Of a stretch of DNA of 64,000 bases, positions 1-11,971 are shown in pieces. The notes under the pieces were generated by a model. That model was given only the letters and a program-made list of their open reading frames with translations, had not been told where the DNA came from and made no database searches. This DNA comes from Amphirosellinia nigrospora (Eukaryota; Ascomycota; Sordariomycetes; Xylariales; Xylariaceae): the NCBI GenBank assembly GCA_004123355.1, contig SCHM01000002.1, positions 7,165,569 to 7,229,568 on the forward strand, given 5' to 3'. Each line of letters opens with the position of its first letter. Position 1 is the first letter of the stretch. The translations under genes and the position numbers were made by a program.

Positions 1-1962
1 AGGTCGCGTGCTCTCACTGGCTAAAATGGTACAAGAGGGAGCACGAAATTCATATTCCCAGGTTGTAGAGAACCTCTTTATTCAAGGTATGCCTGTGACT
101 ACACTGCATTTCAATTTAGCTCATTTGTTCTAGACTACAACACAATCATCTGGTTACTTCTAGCCTCGGCGAAATGCAGTAGGAGAGTGACAGCCAGCAT
201 TCTCGATATAGAGGGCTGCGCACAGTATGATCATCGGATAGACATTGTCGCAAAACCCTAGAGAATCCGTTTCTCCTCCTTTGGAGGTGTGTAACTAAGT
301 CATTGTAGTTGCGCAATCGAAAATTATGTGACGATGTCAAGCATCACCGTAGAATGCGGGAAATTTATGGTCACGTGGTTTCGAGTCTCGTTCGTGACTA
401 ACCTTCTCGAACCAATCGCGTGTCAAGGTTTCAATCTATAGTGAATCAATATTCATACACGACAAGAGTAGAATAAGTCACCCATAGTTTAATTATATCT
501 ACTATTAATCGAAACTTTGTAGGGCAACCTTTTCTTGTCTCCATTATAAGATGGCAACCGTAGATGTTAGATGAAGTGAAATTATGTTGATTCGATGCTT
601 CGACGGAAGACGCGATTGATTATCCTGAGCTACGTCATTAACGACGTGTCTCGGGTATGTGGGCGGGCTGACGAAGAAGTGGCTTTATACTGTGGCCGTG
701 CAGTTGTCCAAGGCTGATACCTCGGTATGGGATAAGAGTGGTTATCGGTCTTATCGTCGCTGATCTACTAATACCGTCTTAGGTAAGCTACCCCTGAATA
801 CGTCCACTTTTTGAGTACTAGTGAACACTGAGCGCATTTGTGGTCTTGGTCTCCTTAGGTACATTAAAACGCTACAAAATAAGCAGACTCGATAATTGAG
901 TGTGGTTCTGCAATGCTGTATATCATGTATGAGGTATCTCCATCGTCTGCATTGCCTGCCTCTTTGTAGTATAGTTACTTTATGTACAGCATTTATTTAG
1001 TATCGACATAAGGTACCTAGGTACTAACCTAGACCAGAATTGCCAAAGGGGTTGCACGAGATATGTGGGCTGGGCGACAATTGACAGGGATTAACCAGCC
1101 AATTCTCTTCAGCTAATTGTTTACTTGCTTTCCTGAATGGGCACTCTTACCCCATTTAGAAATTCCTTAGCACAATTTGCGCGAGCGCACAGACCAGTTA
1201 GTTCGCGCCGAAGCTAGAGCTTGGTAAAATCGATTGGCCTACGTTCCCCCAAAATACCTCGGTGGATACATAACTGGGAGGCCCTGACAACGGCCATCAA
1301 CAAGCTCAATTACCTGCATCTCTAGAGCAGCAGGGTAGTTCAAAACAACGTTCGAGGTACCCGTTCCGCCCAATATCGCACACATCCTCTTCCACTTCGC
1401 AACCACCAGTTTCCTATCTACGACCAAACTTCTATACTGTGGATTGGAAACGCGGTCTATCTGCTTCTACGCGATCGCATTGCTGAGGCATACCTTAGCT
1501 AACAAGTGTCATAACTACAAATTCGGTACGTACCTCTCCCATTACGACTTGCTCCATCAGGTATTTCCAGATCTCCTAGAGCCTAAAGTGGCACTCTTGT
1601 TAAATTAGCTTCCAATGCAACAAGCAAACCAGCAAATTAATCATGACATTCAGGAAGCGTAGTGTGTAATCTCTTACATACCTACATCCATCTTTTCCTG
1701 CCCATGATTTCACAGACGCAATAGCGCACATCGGGTGCTGAATATCGCTGTCGCCATTGCAAGCTTGCCTATATTGTTTTCAACCTCGACTTAGCATCAT
1801 CACCAACCTCCTCCTACCTTCATTCGGCGCGACTTGGTCATTCACCCGCCCTACTCTTCTCTTCCTACCCCGATCCATTGCGCGTCTAGCAATAGCAGCA
1901 GTACCTCCTAGTTAAGCATCGGTATCCTGCATCGGAACATCTTCAGCTCAGACGTGGGTAAG
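1..1962. other. Intergenic region upstream of cyclin B
   Basis: I see no supported gene here. The short open frames lack recognisable domains and codon character. A cluster of GATA-type motifs lies at 731-755. The last about 250 bases before the cyclin start are pyrimidine-rich, as is common for ascomycete promoters and 5' leaders. Confidence 0.6.
731..755. promoter_or_regulatory. Cluster of three GATA-factor-type motifs
   Basis: GATAAG occurs at 731-736, TTATC (the reverse orientation) at 742-746, and CTTATC at 750-755. Three core sites within 25 bases is denser than expected by chance. The cluster lies about 1.2 kb upstream of the cyclin start, so its target is uncertain. Binding by a fungal GATA factor is inference from the motif only. 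Confidence 0.3.
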
Positions 1963-4453
1963 ATGGACGCCAAAGTAAGTATCAGAACTATCTGATCTAC
2001 CCTATCATTATCGTCTCCCGTGTCCCCTGCACCGCGGCTCTCTGGAGCTATCTCAATCGGGCTGCATTGCATTTCATCAGACTTTTCTGCCCCAGCGCGA
2101 GCATCAACCCTTTCTACCCACACCAACTTTTTTTATAATTCTGCCCACTCCCACTCCCACTACCACACCGACCTGGGTATTCACTCATTCACTCATCTCG
2201 ACGCGTATCTCGTACACGCGATTATATCTCGCGCCACCCGGCAACTGCTAACTTCCCATTGCTTGCAACAGCCCTACAGACCAAATCGTCATCTCCCCAA
2301 CCTCGGAGACGAAAACCGCGCCCTTCCCATTACAAAAACACTCCACCAGCGCCACAAGTCCACTGGAAATCTCGCGAACATGGCCGCGACCGGCAAGTTC
2401 AATGTTGCGGCAAGACGCACGGCGCTGCTAGATCGAAACGGAGCTTCCAGAGAAGCAGACGACGCGCCGCATGACGACAAACCAAAACCCACACAAAACT
2501 TCACAGCATCGAGTATCGCCGCCTCCAAGGCGCAGGAGAACCGATATCAGATCAAGCCCCAAAACCCGCTCCACGGAGCTTTCATCCAGCCACCACAGCG
2601 CCGACCAAAAGCCAAGGCCATTGCTCCTTCTATCTCGATGGGCCACATCTCAACTACCGCCAACAAAACCCGCAAAGATCGCAGCAAGTCCAGCCTCCTA
2701 GCGGTGTATGACGAACGGGGGGAAGAATCTAACTCTGCACTTGCAGAGCCGGCCAGAGCTACACGAAAAAACCCGCCAGTTACGCAAGCTTCTCAGGTGC
2801 AACCTTCCACTGCAAACCTAAACCCCAAGCAGGAGCCAGTAATCGATATGGCCTGCGTGGTCCCGGCAGGTGTACAGCCAAAACTCCGCAAACCCAAAAA
2901 TGAGCACTCAAACTACTCGATCACAGAGCCCTCGCTTCCCATTCCTCCTAGCGAACCCTCTCCCAACTCCCCTCGTGCCAGTGACGAGTCTCCCTACATA
3001 GATGCCTGCGAGCACCTCGCTCAGGAGCAGCACCGATCCATGACAAATGCACCAGCCCAGTTTGTAGATGCACCCGAACAACCACCGGTCCGTTCCCAGC
3101 ACGAGCCGCTTCACGAGCGTATCGACTCATCCCGAACCTCGAGCAACCAGCCTGAAGTCAGTTCAGGCAACGACAACAACCACACTCTACCCTCGTCCTT
3201 GGTTGATGACCAAGCCTACCCACCCTACCTATCTGATAGTGACGAGGAAGAAGACCACTACGACGATCGTGGCTTCACCACTGCTCATTCATACCCATCT
3301 CACGGCGATAATACCACCGGCGGCGTGACAACCGTCATGTTCCCTCCGAAGATCACTAAAAAAGGCCAGGCTGAGCTCGAAGCCGCCAAACAAATTGTTG
3401 AAAGCAGACGAACTGCCGAGGAGATACAGGAGGATGCCTGGGATGTCAGCATGGTTGCGGAATACGGCGATGACATTTTTTCCTACATGAAGGAGCAAGA
3501 GGTGAGTTTCACGAGCACACTAAAATAATATGGCATTCACTAACCTACCCTAACTAGATGGCTCTTCTACCTAATCCCCACTACATGGACAATCAGGGCG
3601 AGATCCAATGGTCCATGCGGTCTGTCCTAATGGACTGGGTAGTTCAGGTCCACACTCGTTTTGGACTACTTCCCGAGACACTGTTCTTGACCGTCAACTA
3701 TATTGACCGGTTTCTCTCTCATAAAATCGTGTCCCTGGGTAAGCTGCAGCTTGTAGGCGCTACGGCTATCTTTATTGCGGCCAAATATGAAGAAATCAAC
3801 TGCCCCTCCGTCCAGGAGATCGTCTATATGGTAGATGGCGGCTACACCACTGAGGAGATTCTGAAAGCTGAGCGCTTCATGTTGAGTATGCTCGATTTCG
3901 AGCTTGGCTGGCCTGGCCCGATGAGTTTCTTGCGACGTATTAGCAAAGCAGACGACTACGACCTCGAGACTCGCACTCTAGCCAAGTATTTCCTCGAGGT
4001 AGTGATCATGGATGAGAGATTTGTGGCAAGCCCTCCTAGCTATATCGCAGCTGGTGCCCACTGTCTCTCTCGTCTCATATTAGGCAAAGGCGAATGGGTA
4101 AGCATTGGTGTTTGTTGATACATGCTTCTCATGCTGACTTGTGATTATAGACCCCTGGCCATGTCCATTATTCTGATTACACCTATGACCAGCTGAAGCC
4201 TCTGGTAACGATGCTGCTGGACTGTTGCCGACATGCTCGCAAGCATCATAGCGCCGTCTTCGAAAAATATTCCGACAAAAGATACAGGCACGCATCTACC
4301 TATGTTGAAGAGGCCATCATCGTGAGAAACTATACTCTTCCGTTTGAACAGCGCGTCTCCATGCCGTTCGCGGTTGATTTTTTCGGCAGTGGGACTATCG
4401 CCTCCTATGCTGGGTCCCACGCTCCGAAGTTACCCATTCCGACTCGTGGCTGA
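1963..4453 (+). CDS. nimE: G2/mitotic-specific cyclin B (NimE type)
   Basis: Mitotic cyclin that should activate the Cdk1 kinase in the nucleus for entry into mitosis. I read exons 1963-1974, 2272-3501, 3558-4097 and 4151-4453, all joining in frame with GT-AG introns, giving 694 residues. The first exon encodes only MDAK; joined to the second it gives MDAKPYRPNRHL, a typical fungal cyclin B start. A destruction-box-like RTALLDRNG lies near residue 53. A long low-complexity, acidic and Ser/Pro-rich N-terminal half precedes the cyclin core. The core begins at the exon 3 junction with MRSVLMDWVVQVH near residue 430 and continues through the second cyclin fold to the C-terminus. The stop at 4451-4453 follows a basic tail. 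The frame is clean throughout, unlike many genes further right. The family assignment is secure; the exact first exon is inferred from splice consensus and N-terminal similarity. Confidence 0.93.
2201..2206. promoter_or_regulatory. MCB-like ACGCGT inside cyclin intron 1
   Basis: ACGCGT, the core of the MluI cell-cycle box bound by MBF-type factors in yeasts, lies within the 297-base first intron of the cyclin gene. A GC-rich TCTCGCGCC follows at 2228-2236. The match is exact, but a role as an intronic cell-cycle element is only inference; a six-base motif can occur by chance. Confidence 0.3.
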
Positions 4454-7363
4454 ACCACACCTACTCAGTTTGATGCACACTCTAGTCGGGTTTGCATCCC
4501 AATTACGTTTCCAACACCAACCCTAAAGCATTGAAAACTAGCCCGGGACTAGTTTCTCACGGCATCGCGAAAACACTACAACCAGCCGCGGAGTGTTCTA
4601 CAGGCCAGCTAGCGTTCTCAGCAACACCAGCGATTTGGACTCGCGGTCCTCTCATTAATATCCACAACATACCTAATTTGGCATACGTATGCCAATTGAT
4701 GAGGTGTCACGAGAACCACGACTGAAACGACCCTAATTTCCCTTTTCTTTCTTGCGACACCTTCCTGGAGGGTTTAGCATTCATTTCCCACGGCGTTCCG
4801 GAAAATCTTGTGGTATAGAGGTGGCATTACAGGTAATTCAGGCAAGGAATAGGGCGTTTGAGGGTGGACAGGGAGGCAATCCAGAATTGCACGTAGCGAT
4901 CAGTATTTCCACTTCTGGCATGCTAGGTGGGACATGAATTCTTGATATTTGTCAAGCTACTGGCCCGCTACGAAAGAGACATAGCTAATGTTGTGTATGT
5001 ATATAATTCTGGGGTGTGACTAAAGCCAACTGCATGTGTGTGGTTTTTAGTCTGTTTACAAGCATTTGAAGGCAGACAAATGCAGCTTGTACATAAAGCT
5101 TTAGACAAAAAGCTTCTTCTTGATTCATGTAATGTATTGTGTATATGTATGTGTGTCTTTCTTTGCACGTGTTAACGCCGTCCGTGACTGTAAATGTATA
5201 TAATTATTTGCCTCATACCATAACCCTCACTCTTCACGTCACATGGGCACGAATAGCATCTTCGGAGGCTATGGATGCTTTCTTACACTAACGGTTATGT
5301 CCACACCACAAATTTCAACCCAAACCAAAACTAGGCATTCTCCTACATGACCATCGGCCCAACATGGGCCTTCATATATATATGTGGCCGCTGATTCTTG
5401 GACATCAAATATGGCACAAACCAGTGAATAGTTGATGAGAAGGAATCATTGATGGTTCTATGGAGAGCTGCTTGGTTCGTGTTTCTCCTTGTCAATGGTC
5501 GATCTGGGGGTTAATGACACTTTAGTGTAGCTATCGTAAAGTATATGATAGAACATCATATAACCAAAATCAGAATCCGCAATTAGCAATAAGATAGCTC
5601 GAATGGTGACACTTTCAAGTCACACTATATAAACATGAAGTCAACATGTAGAGAATATGGAAATGGAGTCATGGAGTCACGTCGACACTCTCCGATAACA
5701 TGTTTATCTTGTAGATATAGCGTCCGGAGATTTTATACAGTATGAGTAACGTTAAAACATCCGACCTCCCGTCATGAAGGGTTAAGCTTGGTTATTATTA
5801 AAGAACTAAACAAATCTAATATCTCCATGTAATAATATCTTGATTAGATAATTCTCCAGATACTCTTTGTTTATTGCCTGTGTATAGTTCGACACTAGAG
5901 GAACTTGTATGTCACTGATCTTTGTCCTCTCTCCTCAGGTAGTAACACCGTCATACTGCCTCATGTGAAGCTACAATAAGTTACATAGTGAATGATTAAC
6001 ATACCATCAGGCGGAACTCGTACGAGTGAGTGGTGCGACGGTAGGCATAATTTGGCGGCTATTATGCTCTTTCTCCAAGGGCGGCTGGGGTATCGGGAAC
6101 AACCGGTCTCCACTGGACAGACTTTCGTCGGGCGTTTGGAGAAGAGTTTATATTCTAAGCCTATGTTCCGCTGTGCCTTTTAGCCATTTCCTCTCGCAAT
6201 TAATACTTTTACGTTCCTTCAGAAATCTCAGAGAGAAGTCTAACTTGGAGAACAAAACCGATTTCCAACATCGTCAGAGTCCTTCTGGCCGTTCATAGCC
6301 ATACGAGACGAGCATGTCGCCTCTGACTACTATGGCGTCCACTAGAAGACCCAAAAATCCATACAGGGGCAGCGGTGCTCTCGACGTTCTTGGCAATCTT
6401 TGGTGACAGCAAGCACATCATCCTCCATGATGCAGTGGAACATGTTCAAGGCGCGCCTTGACTCCTTTGCCGCCATGTCGCTGCAAATACTTGGTAGCCA
6501 GTTTTTAGCATTCCTGATGGCTCCAAACGCCTTCAGGGGAAGATGTGTGAACCGCCTCCCTCCAATTCTGGCGAAGCGTCATGAGTTAAGGATCATCAGG
6601 AACGCCGAACTCAGTTTTGCGGGGGCCGTTAACTAGCGCCGGCTTTCCATTCGTCCTTTCCCCAGTATTTACTCCCAACTCAGCAGTCGCTCTGGGGACC
6701 TGGGGGCGATAAGATCCGATAAGGGGCGATAAGCGATGGCGACTTATCAATCTCTCGGATTAATGTAGATACCGCTACCATGCGCCGCGCGATTATCGAT
6801 AGCTGATGGGTCCAGCTGGCGGCCGGCTTTCCCGATTGGTCGCGCTACTTCATTGAGCATGCTTTCAGCTGCAGTATCGCCTTAGCGCATCTCAGAAAAT
6901 TCGGGTGACAGGAACTACAAAAAATTTGGAAGTCTTACTACTGTACGACGGTCTCTCAAATATTGCACGTCGCCATCTCCCTCAGCGGCATCAAGCCTTT
7001 GTGAAATTCCCCAATCGCCACCACTGTCGCCGCCATCGTTCCCCTCCTTCTCTTCTGCTATTTCCTTCTAATTCCTTTAGGGTTTGAATTCCGGAGCTCT
7101 CCGAGTTCAGAATCCAATCTCGGCACATCGAGACTAGCACAACGCCAACAACCCACTCCTGTCATCGGAGCTCCACCGGCTCCCTATGTATCGGGTCTCC
7201 CAACCGTCCTCATCGTTGTACTTAGCCCCGCGAGCCCGTCATTTCTAGTCGTCGGCGATCAGCTGGGCGCTCGAACCACGTGTCTAACCCTTTCTAATCA
7301 TCTACCCTCCGATACACACCTGTTGCGCAAATCGCCAAGTCACAGTGCACAAATTGCGCGAAT
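4454..7363. other. Long intergenic region between cyclin B and the carrier gene
   Basis: About 2.9 kb with no supported gene. The first part holds the cyclin 3' flank. AT-rich, TG-rich stretches lie around 4980-5200. The right part contains a phased GATAAG array at 6708-6748. The final 400 bases, before the carrier start, are pyrimidine-rich, as in a 5' leader. The short open frames at 5992-6636 look non-coding. Confidence 0.55.
6708..6748. promoter_or_regulatory. Phased GATAAG array upstream of the carrier gene
   Basis: GATAAG occurs at 6708-6713, 6718-6723 and 6728-6733, exactly 10 bases apart, so all three face the same side of the helix. An inverted copy, CTTATC, sits at 6743-6748. GATAAG is the preferred core of AreA/NIT2-type nitrogen GATA factors. 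The array lies about 620 bases upstream of the aspartate/glutamate carrier start, a plausible nitrogen-responsive target. The motif and spacing are directly visible; regulation is inferred. Confidence 0.5.
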
Positions 7364-9612
7364 ATGGCGAGCACTACAACAGTGAAGGAAGCGGTGAAGA
7401 GTAGCCTTTTAGGCTCAGAGGAACCCGTCAACCTTTCTGCTTCCTATCGCGCCACATTCCTCAACAATGCGACCAAGGACGACAAGACCGGTGAGCCGGT
7501 GATGGGCCCTGAGGAATTCGTCACCGCTATCGCGCCCGAGAGTGAAGACTATGTAGGTGGTCATTGCCGACTTCTATTTACTTAACTTAAATCACTTACT
7601 GACAATGCGGCTTCGCATAGTCTAAAATTCACCGTGACCAGTATGGCATCCTTTTCCGTGTCGCCGACCGCTCTGGAAGTGGTCGAGTCACTTTGGGTGA
7701 CTGGGCCGCCTTCTTGAATCTACTCAACAAGTCCGATGCCGAGTACGAGATAGCATTCCGTCTATTTGATGTCGATCGCACCGGCACCGTCAAGTATGAA
7801 GACTTCCGAAGCTTGTACGAGCTCAACAAGGGCGAAGGTAGCATTCCCTTCGACTGGGACTGTGAGTGGGCGAAGCTGTACATTGGCGACAAGTCTAAGC
7901 GACACAACCTCACGTACCCAGAGTTCTCGCAGATGCTGCGTGGTCTTCAAGGAGAGCGTATTCGACAGGCATTCCAGCGTTTTGATAAGAACAAGGATGG
8001 GTACATTGAGCCTGAACAATTCGCCAAGATCATCATTGAGACAGCCAGACACAAGCTTTCCGACCATCTGCTCGAGAATCTGTCCACCCTCTGCAATATC
8101 TCGACAAGCAGCAAAATATCCTACGCCAATGTCCGTGCCTTCCAGAACATGATCAAGGAGATGGATCTTGTCGAACTCATCATTCGCAAGGCGATTAGCC
8201 AGAGCACTGATGGAAAGATCACGCGCAACGAATTCCTTAACGAGGCTGCCAAAATCACCCGATTCTCGCTGTTTACACCCATGGAAGCCGATATTCTGTT
8301 CCACTTTGCTAGTCTCGATGAACCCTCCGGCAGACTCGGCTTGCAGGACTTTGCGAAAGTACTTGATCCTCAGTGGGTTAGCCGAGGCGTCTCAGAAGTT
8401 TCACAGAAACACGCTGAGGCTTTCCAACATGGCAAGTCCGCCACGCAGTCAGCTCTACTGCAGGTTGCCGCGTCTGCATACAGCTTCCTTCTTGGTAGTG
8501 TAGCAGGTGCCTTCGGTGCCTTCATGGTGTATCCCATCGATTTGGTCAAGACACGTATGCAGAACCAACGTGGCGCTGATCCGGGACAGCGACTGTACAA
8601 GAATTCCATCGACTGCTTTAGAAAAGTAGTGGCCAACGAGGGTTTCCGCGGCCTATACTCTGGCGTCTTACCCCAGCTGGTTGGTGTTGCTCCAGAGAAA
8701 GCTATTAAGCTTACCGTGAACGACATTGTTCGCGGCACCTTCACTGATAAGAAATCCGGACATATTGAGCTGCCATTCGAGATTTTGGCAGGTGGTACTG
8801 CTGGAGCTTGCCAAGTTGTAAGTTGATTCATGGCTCTTCTATGCATGTTATGATGTATATTGTTCTGGCTTACTCATTGATATTGTGTCTAGGTTTTTAC
8901 GAATCCTCTGGAAATTGTCAAGATTCGACTACAAGTTCAGGGTGAGATGTTTAAGGCTACCGAGGGTGCCCAGAAACGGTCGGCTATGTGGATTGTGAAG
9001 AACTTAGGTCTTAAGGGTCTCTATAAGGGCGCTTCTGCATGTCTTCTTCGTGATGTCCCGTTCTCTGCCATCTATTTCCCGACGTACAGCCATTTGAAGA
9101 AGGACCTGTTCGGAGAGTCCCCTACCAAGAAGCTCGGTGTTGTGCAGTTGCTCACCGCGGGTGCCATCGCTGGTATGCCTGCTGCTTATTTAACCACACC
9201 GTGCGATGTTATCAAGACACGCCTACAAGTCGAGGCCCGCAAGGGCGACACGAATTATACCGGTCTGCGTCATGCGGCCCAGACCATCTTGAAAGAAGAA
9301 GGATTCAAGGCGTTTTTCAAGGGCGGTCCCGCACGTATTCTCCGATCTTCTCCTCAGTTCGGTTTTACTCTTGCAGCTTACGAAGTGCTCCAAAGCGTGC
9401 TACCATTCCCAGGCAAAGCCAAGTCGGAACAGGTGCATACTGGTGTTGCTGAGGTAGTCTCAACTATGCGAGAGAAGGACGTCGCGTCACCGCACGCCCG
9501 CAGCCGTAACGCTCTGAAGATCATCCTTGACATCGACGAGAACTTCGGACGTGTCCAGGCCGGAAATGCGAAGAGCTGGAATGCTCTCCCGCGAGTCATG
9601 GGCGGTAATTAA
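7364..9612 (+). CDS. AGC1: Mitochondrial aspartate/glutamate carrier with EF-hands
   Basis: Inner-membrane antiporter of the SLC25A12/13 (aralar/citrin) type. It exchanges mitochondrial aspartate for cytosolic glutamate in the malate-aspartate shuttle. Exons are 7364-7552, 7621-8817 and 8893-9612, all joining in phase 0, giving 701 residues, a normal length for the family. The N-terminal half carries EF-hand-like loops, including [26 protein letters not shown] and a canonical [12 protein letters not shown] near residue 185. The C-terminal half has three mitochondrial-carrier repeats with signatures PIDLVKTR (about residue 367), PLEIVKIR (about 467) and PCDVIKTR (about 565). The start follows an in-frame leader and begins [15 protein letters not shown] long Ca-regulatory N-terminus separates it from shorter carriers without EF-hands. 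The frame is intact. The phased GATAAG array upstream suggests, but does not show, nitrogen control. Confidence 0.95.
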
Positions 9613-10470
9613 TGAGATGCTTACCGATTTCCTCTGTCTTTATAGACTTGAAGGAGGGATAAGACCTGCATAAGACTGGCGTTCGAGATTTGGCAAGCGA
9701 ATTAAAAAAGACTTGTGTGTTGGGCTTCTTTTGTAGATTAAATGACGAGGTTAGGATTTCGCTATTTGGTTTGTTCATACCCCTAGATTCGTTGATACGA
9801 TGGGTTCGATAAACCCTGTATAAGCTCTTGTTTCATTTTCAGACAAGCTCTTGCTGCGATTTGCTTAGGATTCGCATATGCAGAAGATAGACCCTATCAT
9901 AGGGAAATCAGTTACCGTCCTTTCTTCCCGGTACTTGAAATTACTGTTTTGACTTGCAGCTCAAGCTCAAGAGAAGCCTAACATCTTCTACTTATAAGAG
10001 AAAGGCATTAGGGGCGAAGGATCAACTATCGAAGGTTCCCACTCGTGTGTGGGCGATGTGGACTATATGTCATCGGTACCAGGGTGTAACTAGTCAGCCA
10101 CTCAGCCTAATGTTATGCAAAGCTTGACGTTTATGGTGCTTAGCAGAGGTTAAAAGCTAATCGAATCTAGTGATCTGGTATCAGAAAAATAGCTGAAGGA
10201 AAATATAACAAACGTGAGGAAGTCGATCTAGATAGGGATGGATTTGTAGAAATGACGTTGTATTGCCTGAGTCTATCTCTGCTATTTAATGGATTTATGC
10301 TATATATATCTTCATGAGCCGCTGCTGTTATTGTTGTCGGATGAAAAACGCCCGAGGATAACTTTCCTCTCATAGTCATCATTATCATAAAATCATATAT
10401 CCAGATACCTCACCACCTCTCCCCAACAATGGCTTCTGAGCCCCGTGATTGAAGAGTCCAGTACATGGTA
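9613..10470. other. Intergenic region, convergent 3' ends
   Basis: The region lies between the carrier stop and the end of the minus-strand 2EXR-type gene, so both flanking genes end here. It is AT-rich with no supported gene. I see no element or strong repeat. Confidence 0.5.
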
Positions 10471-11398
10471 TTATTCAAACCGACCACTTCCTTGCCCATC
10501 CTCCCAACCGAAAGGTTCAACATAGTCTCCGACCCCCGCCATCATCGCATGCTCGAGCCAGCGCGCGTACGCTTCGAACCCGCTCGTGCCCCGTGACCCT
10601 GGCCGTCCTGACACCCCTCACGCCCTCGAAGAGGCGTAGCGCGTCGGGGCCGGCGCCCCGCCACTCGGCCTGCCACACCTCGACGACGACCTCGCTCTTG
10701 CCTGAGAATTGGGCCGTCACGGCCTCGCGCCCGAACTGCGGCTCCGGTCCAGGCGCAGGCGCACGCGGTACCGCGTCACGAGCGACGCGAGCGAGGCGCT
10801 GCGGATCGGCGCGTACGCCTTCCGCGGATCGCTGGGGCTGAAGAATGACGGAATGTGGTCAGGAGGGAGGTGTGGGCCACGAAGGTGTTGCTCCTGTAGA
10901 GGACCCGGGTGCATTCGGCGTGGAGCTGTCGACACGCGCGGAGGATGTTGGGGTGGAGGGGTAGAAGGGGACTTGTTGGACGAAGAAAGGGGCGGGCGAT
11001 GGGGATGAAGAGGAGGAAGGGGTGGGACCTCCGCTCAATGGGTGTGGCGCTGGTGGTCTTGGGGTGTATCGTGGCGTGGTGAGAAGATGTGCGTATATCT
11101 CGAGCCGAATCTCGAGAGGAAGACTTAAGAACGTAGGCGATTGGCGTTGCGATGATGATCCAATGGATACCGGCAGCACTACGTCATCTCCCTCGTCCTC
11201 AACTAATCCGGATTTCACATCTTGTCCCGAAGGACAGGATGCCATTAGCCCGGTGGTACCGGTGACTTGGCCCTGGATTGCGAAGAGTGGTTGCGAAGCG
11301 GGATCAGTGGGTTCGACCGAAGGTGTGGAGAATCCGGTCCCGAAATACGGCGTGTCTCCCCTTTGGTCTAAGATATCTTGGCCCTGCAGCTCTGTCAT
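10471..11398 (-). pseudogene. 2EXR/F-box-like fungal protein, frame-broken
   Basis: The minus strand starts MTELQGQDILDQ and carries FLSLPLEIRLEIYAHLL, the N-terminal helix-turn signature of fungal 2EXR-type proteins of unknown function. The homologous blocks then continue in successively different frames: ILRACRQLHAECTRVLYRSN, then PIRSASLASLVTRYRVRLRL, then VVVEVWQAEWRGAG, then YARWLEHAMM and a stop at 10471-10473. That is about four frame changes in 0.9 kb, with no in-block stop codon. The region is very GC-rich with Ser/Pro tracts. Either the gene is decaying or the assembly carries single-base indels. The family call is reasonably sure from the order of the conserved blocks; the function is unknown. 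Confidence 0.7.
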
Positions 11399-11971
11399 CG
11401 AGCCGCTGCGTTCCCGGGTCTTATACTACTCGAAAAAACACAGCTACCAGCCTAGAACAGCCGAGCCACGTTGGAGGGATATCTTTTCGTTGTTGATTTG
11501 TGTCGAACTCCTCCATATAGGTATTGCAGCTAGTAAGACCGGATGGAACTAGGCCCGGCCCCGTATCTTAGGTTCTCCGATTTAGTGAATCTCCTCGTCT
11601 GTGTTGACAAGGTATAAAATCTCAGGGTGAAACCAGCGGCCTGATTTCGTTTTAATATGTAGATCAAAGGAGTTTAGATGCTCAGCTGGCGGCATTAGTA
11701 CCTACCTGGCGTCTTATACGGCCGAACGGAGGTACCAGTGGAGCTATCGGGAAATTCCGTTATCATAAGTGGTGAGATCAACAACCACAGGAACAAAGCC
11801 TGTGAGATCGTTCTTTCAACACAAGTACTTCATAAGTGAGCTATAATTCTATCTTAATCCCTATTTAGAACCAAGTTTCTGCCCGACAACTGCCTCAAGT
11901 CGTTCGTCAACCCGTTCACGTTGAAAGAATCGGCATAGAACAACAACTCTATATTAATAGTACTTAAGTAC
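11399..11971. other. Intergenic region
   Basis: It lies between the start of the 2EXR-type gene and the end of the hydrolase gene, both on the minus strand. I see no supported gene or repeat. The part next to 11399 should hold the promoter of the 2EXR-type gene. Confidence 0.45.

Noticed and set aside
10449-11552. Plus-strand open frames opposite the 2EXR-type gene
   Set aside because: They are GC-rich shadows of the minus-strand gene and show no domain.
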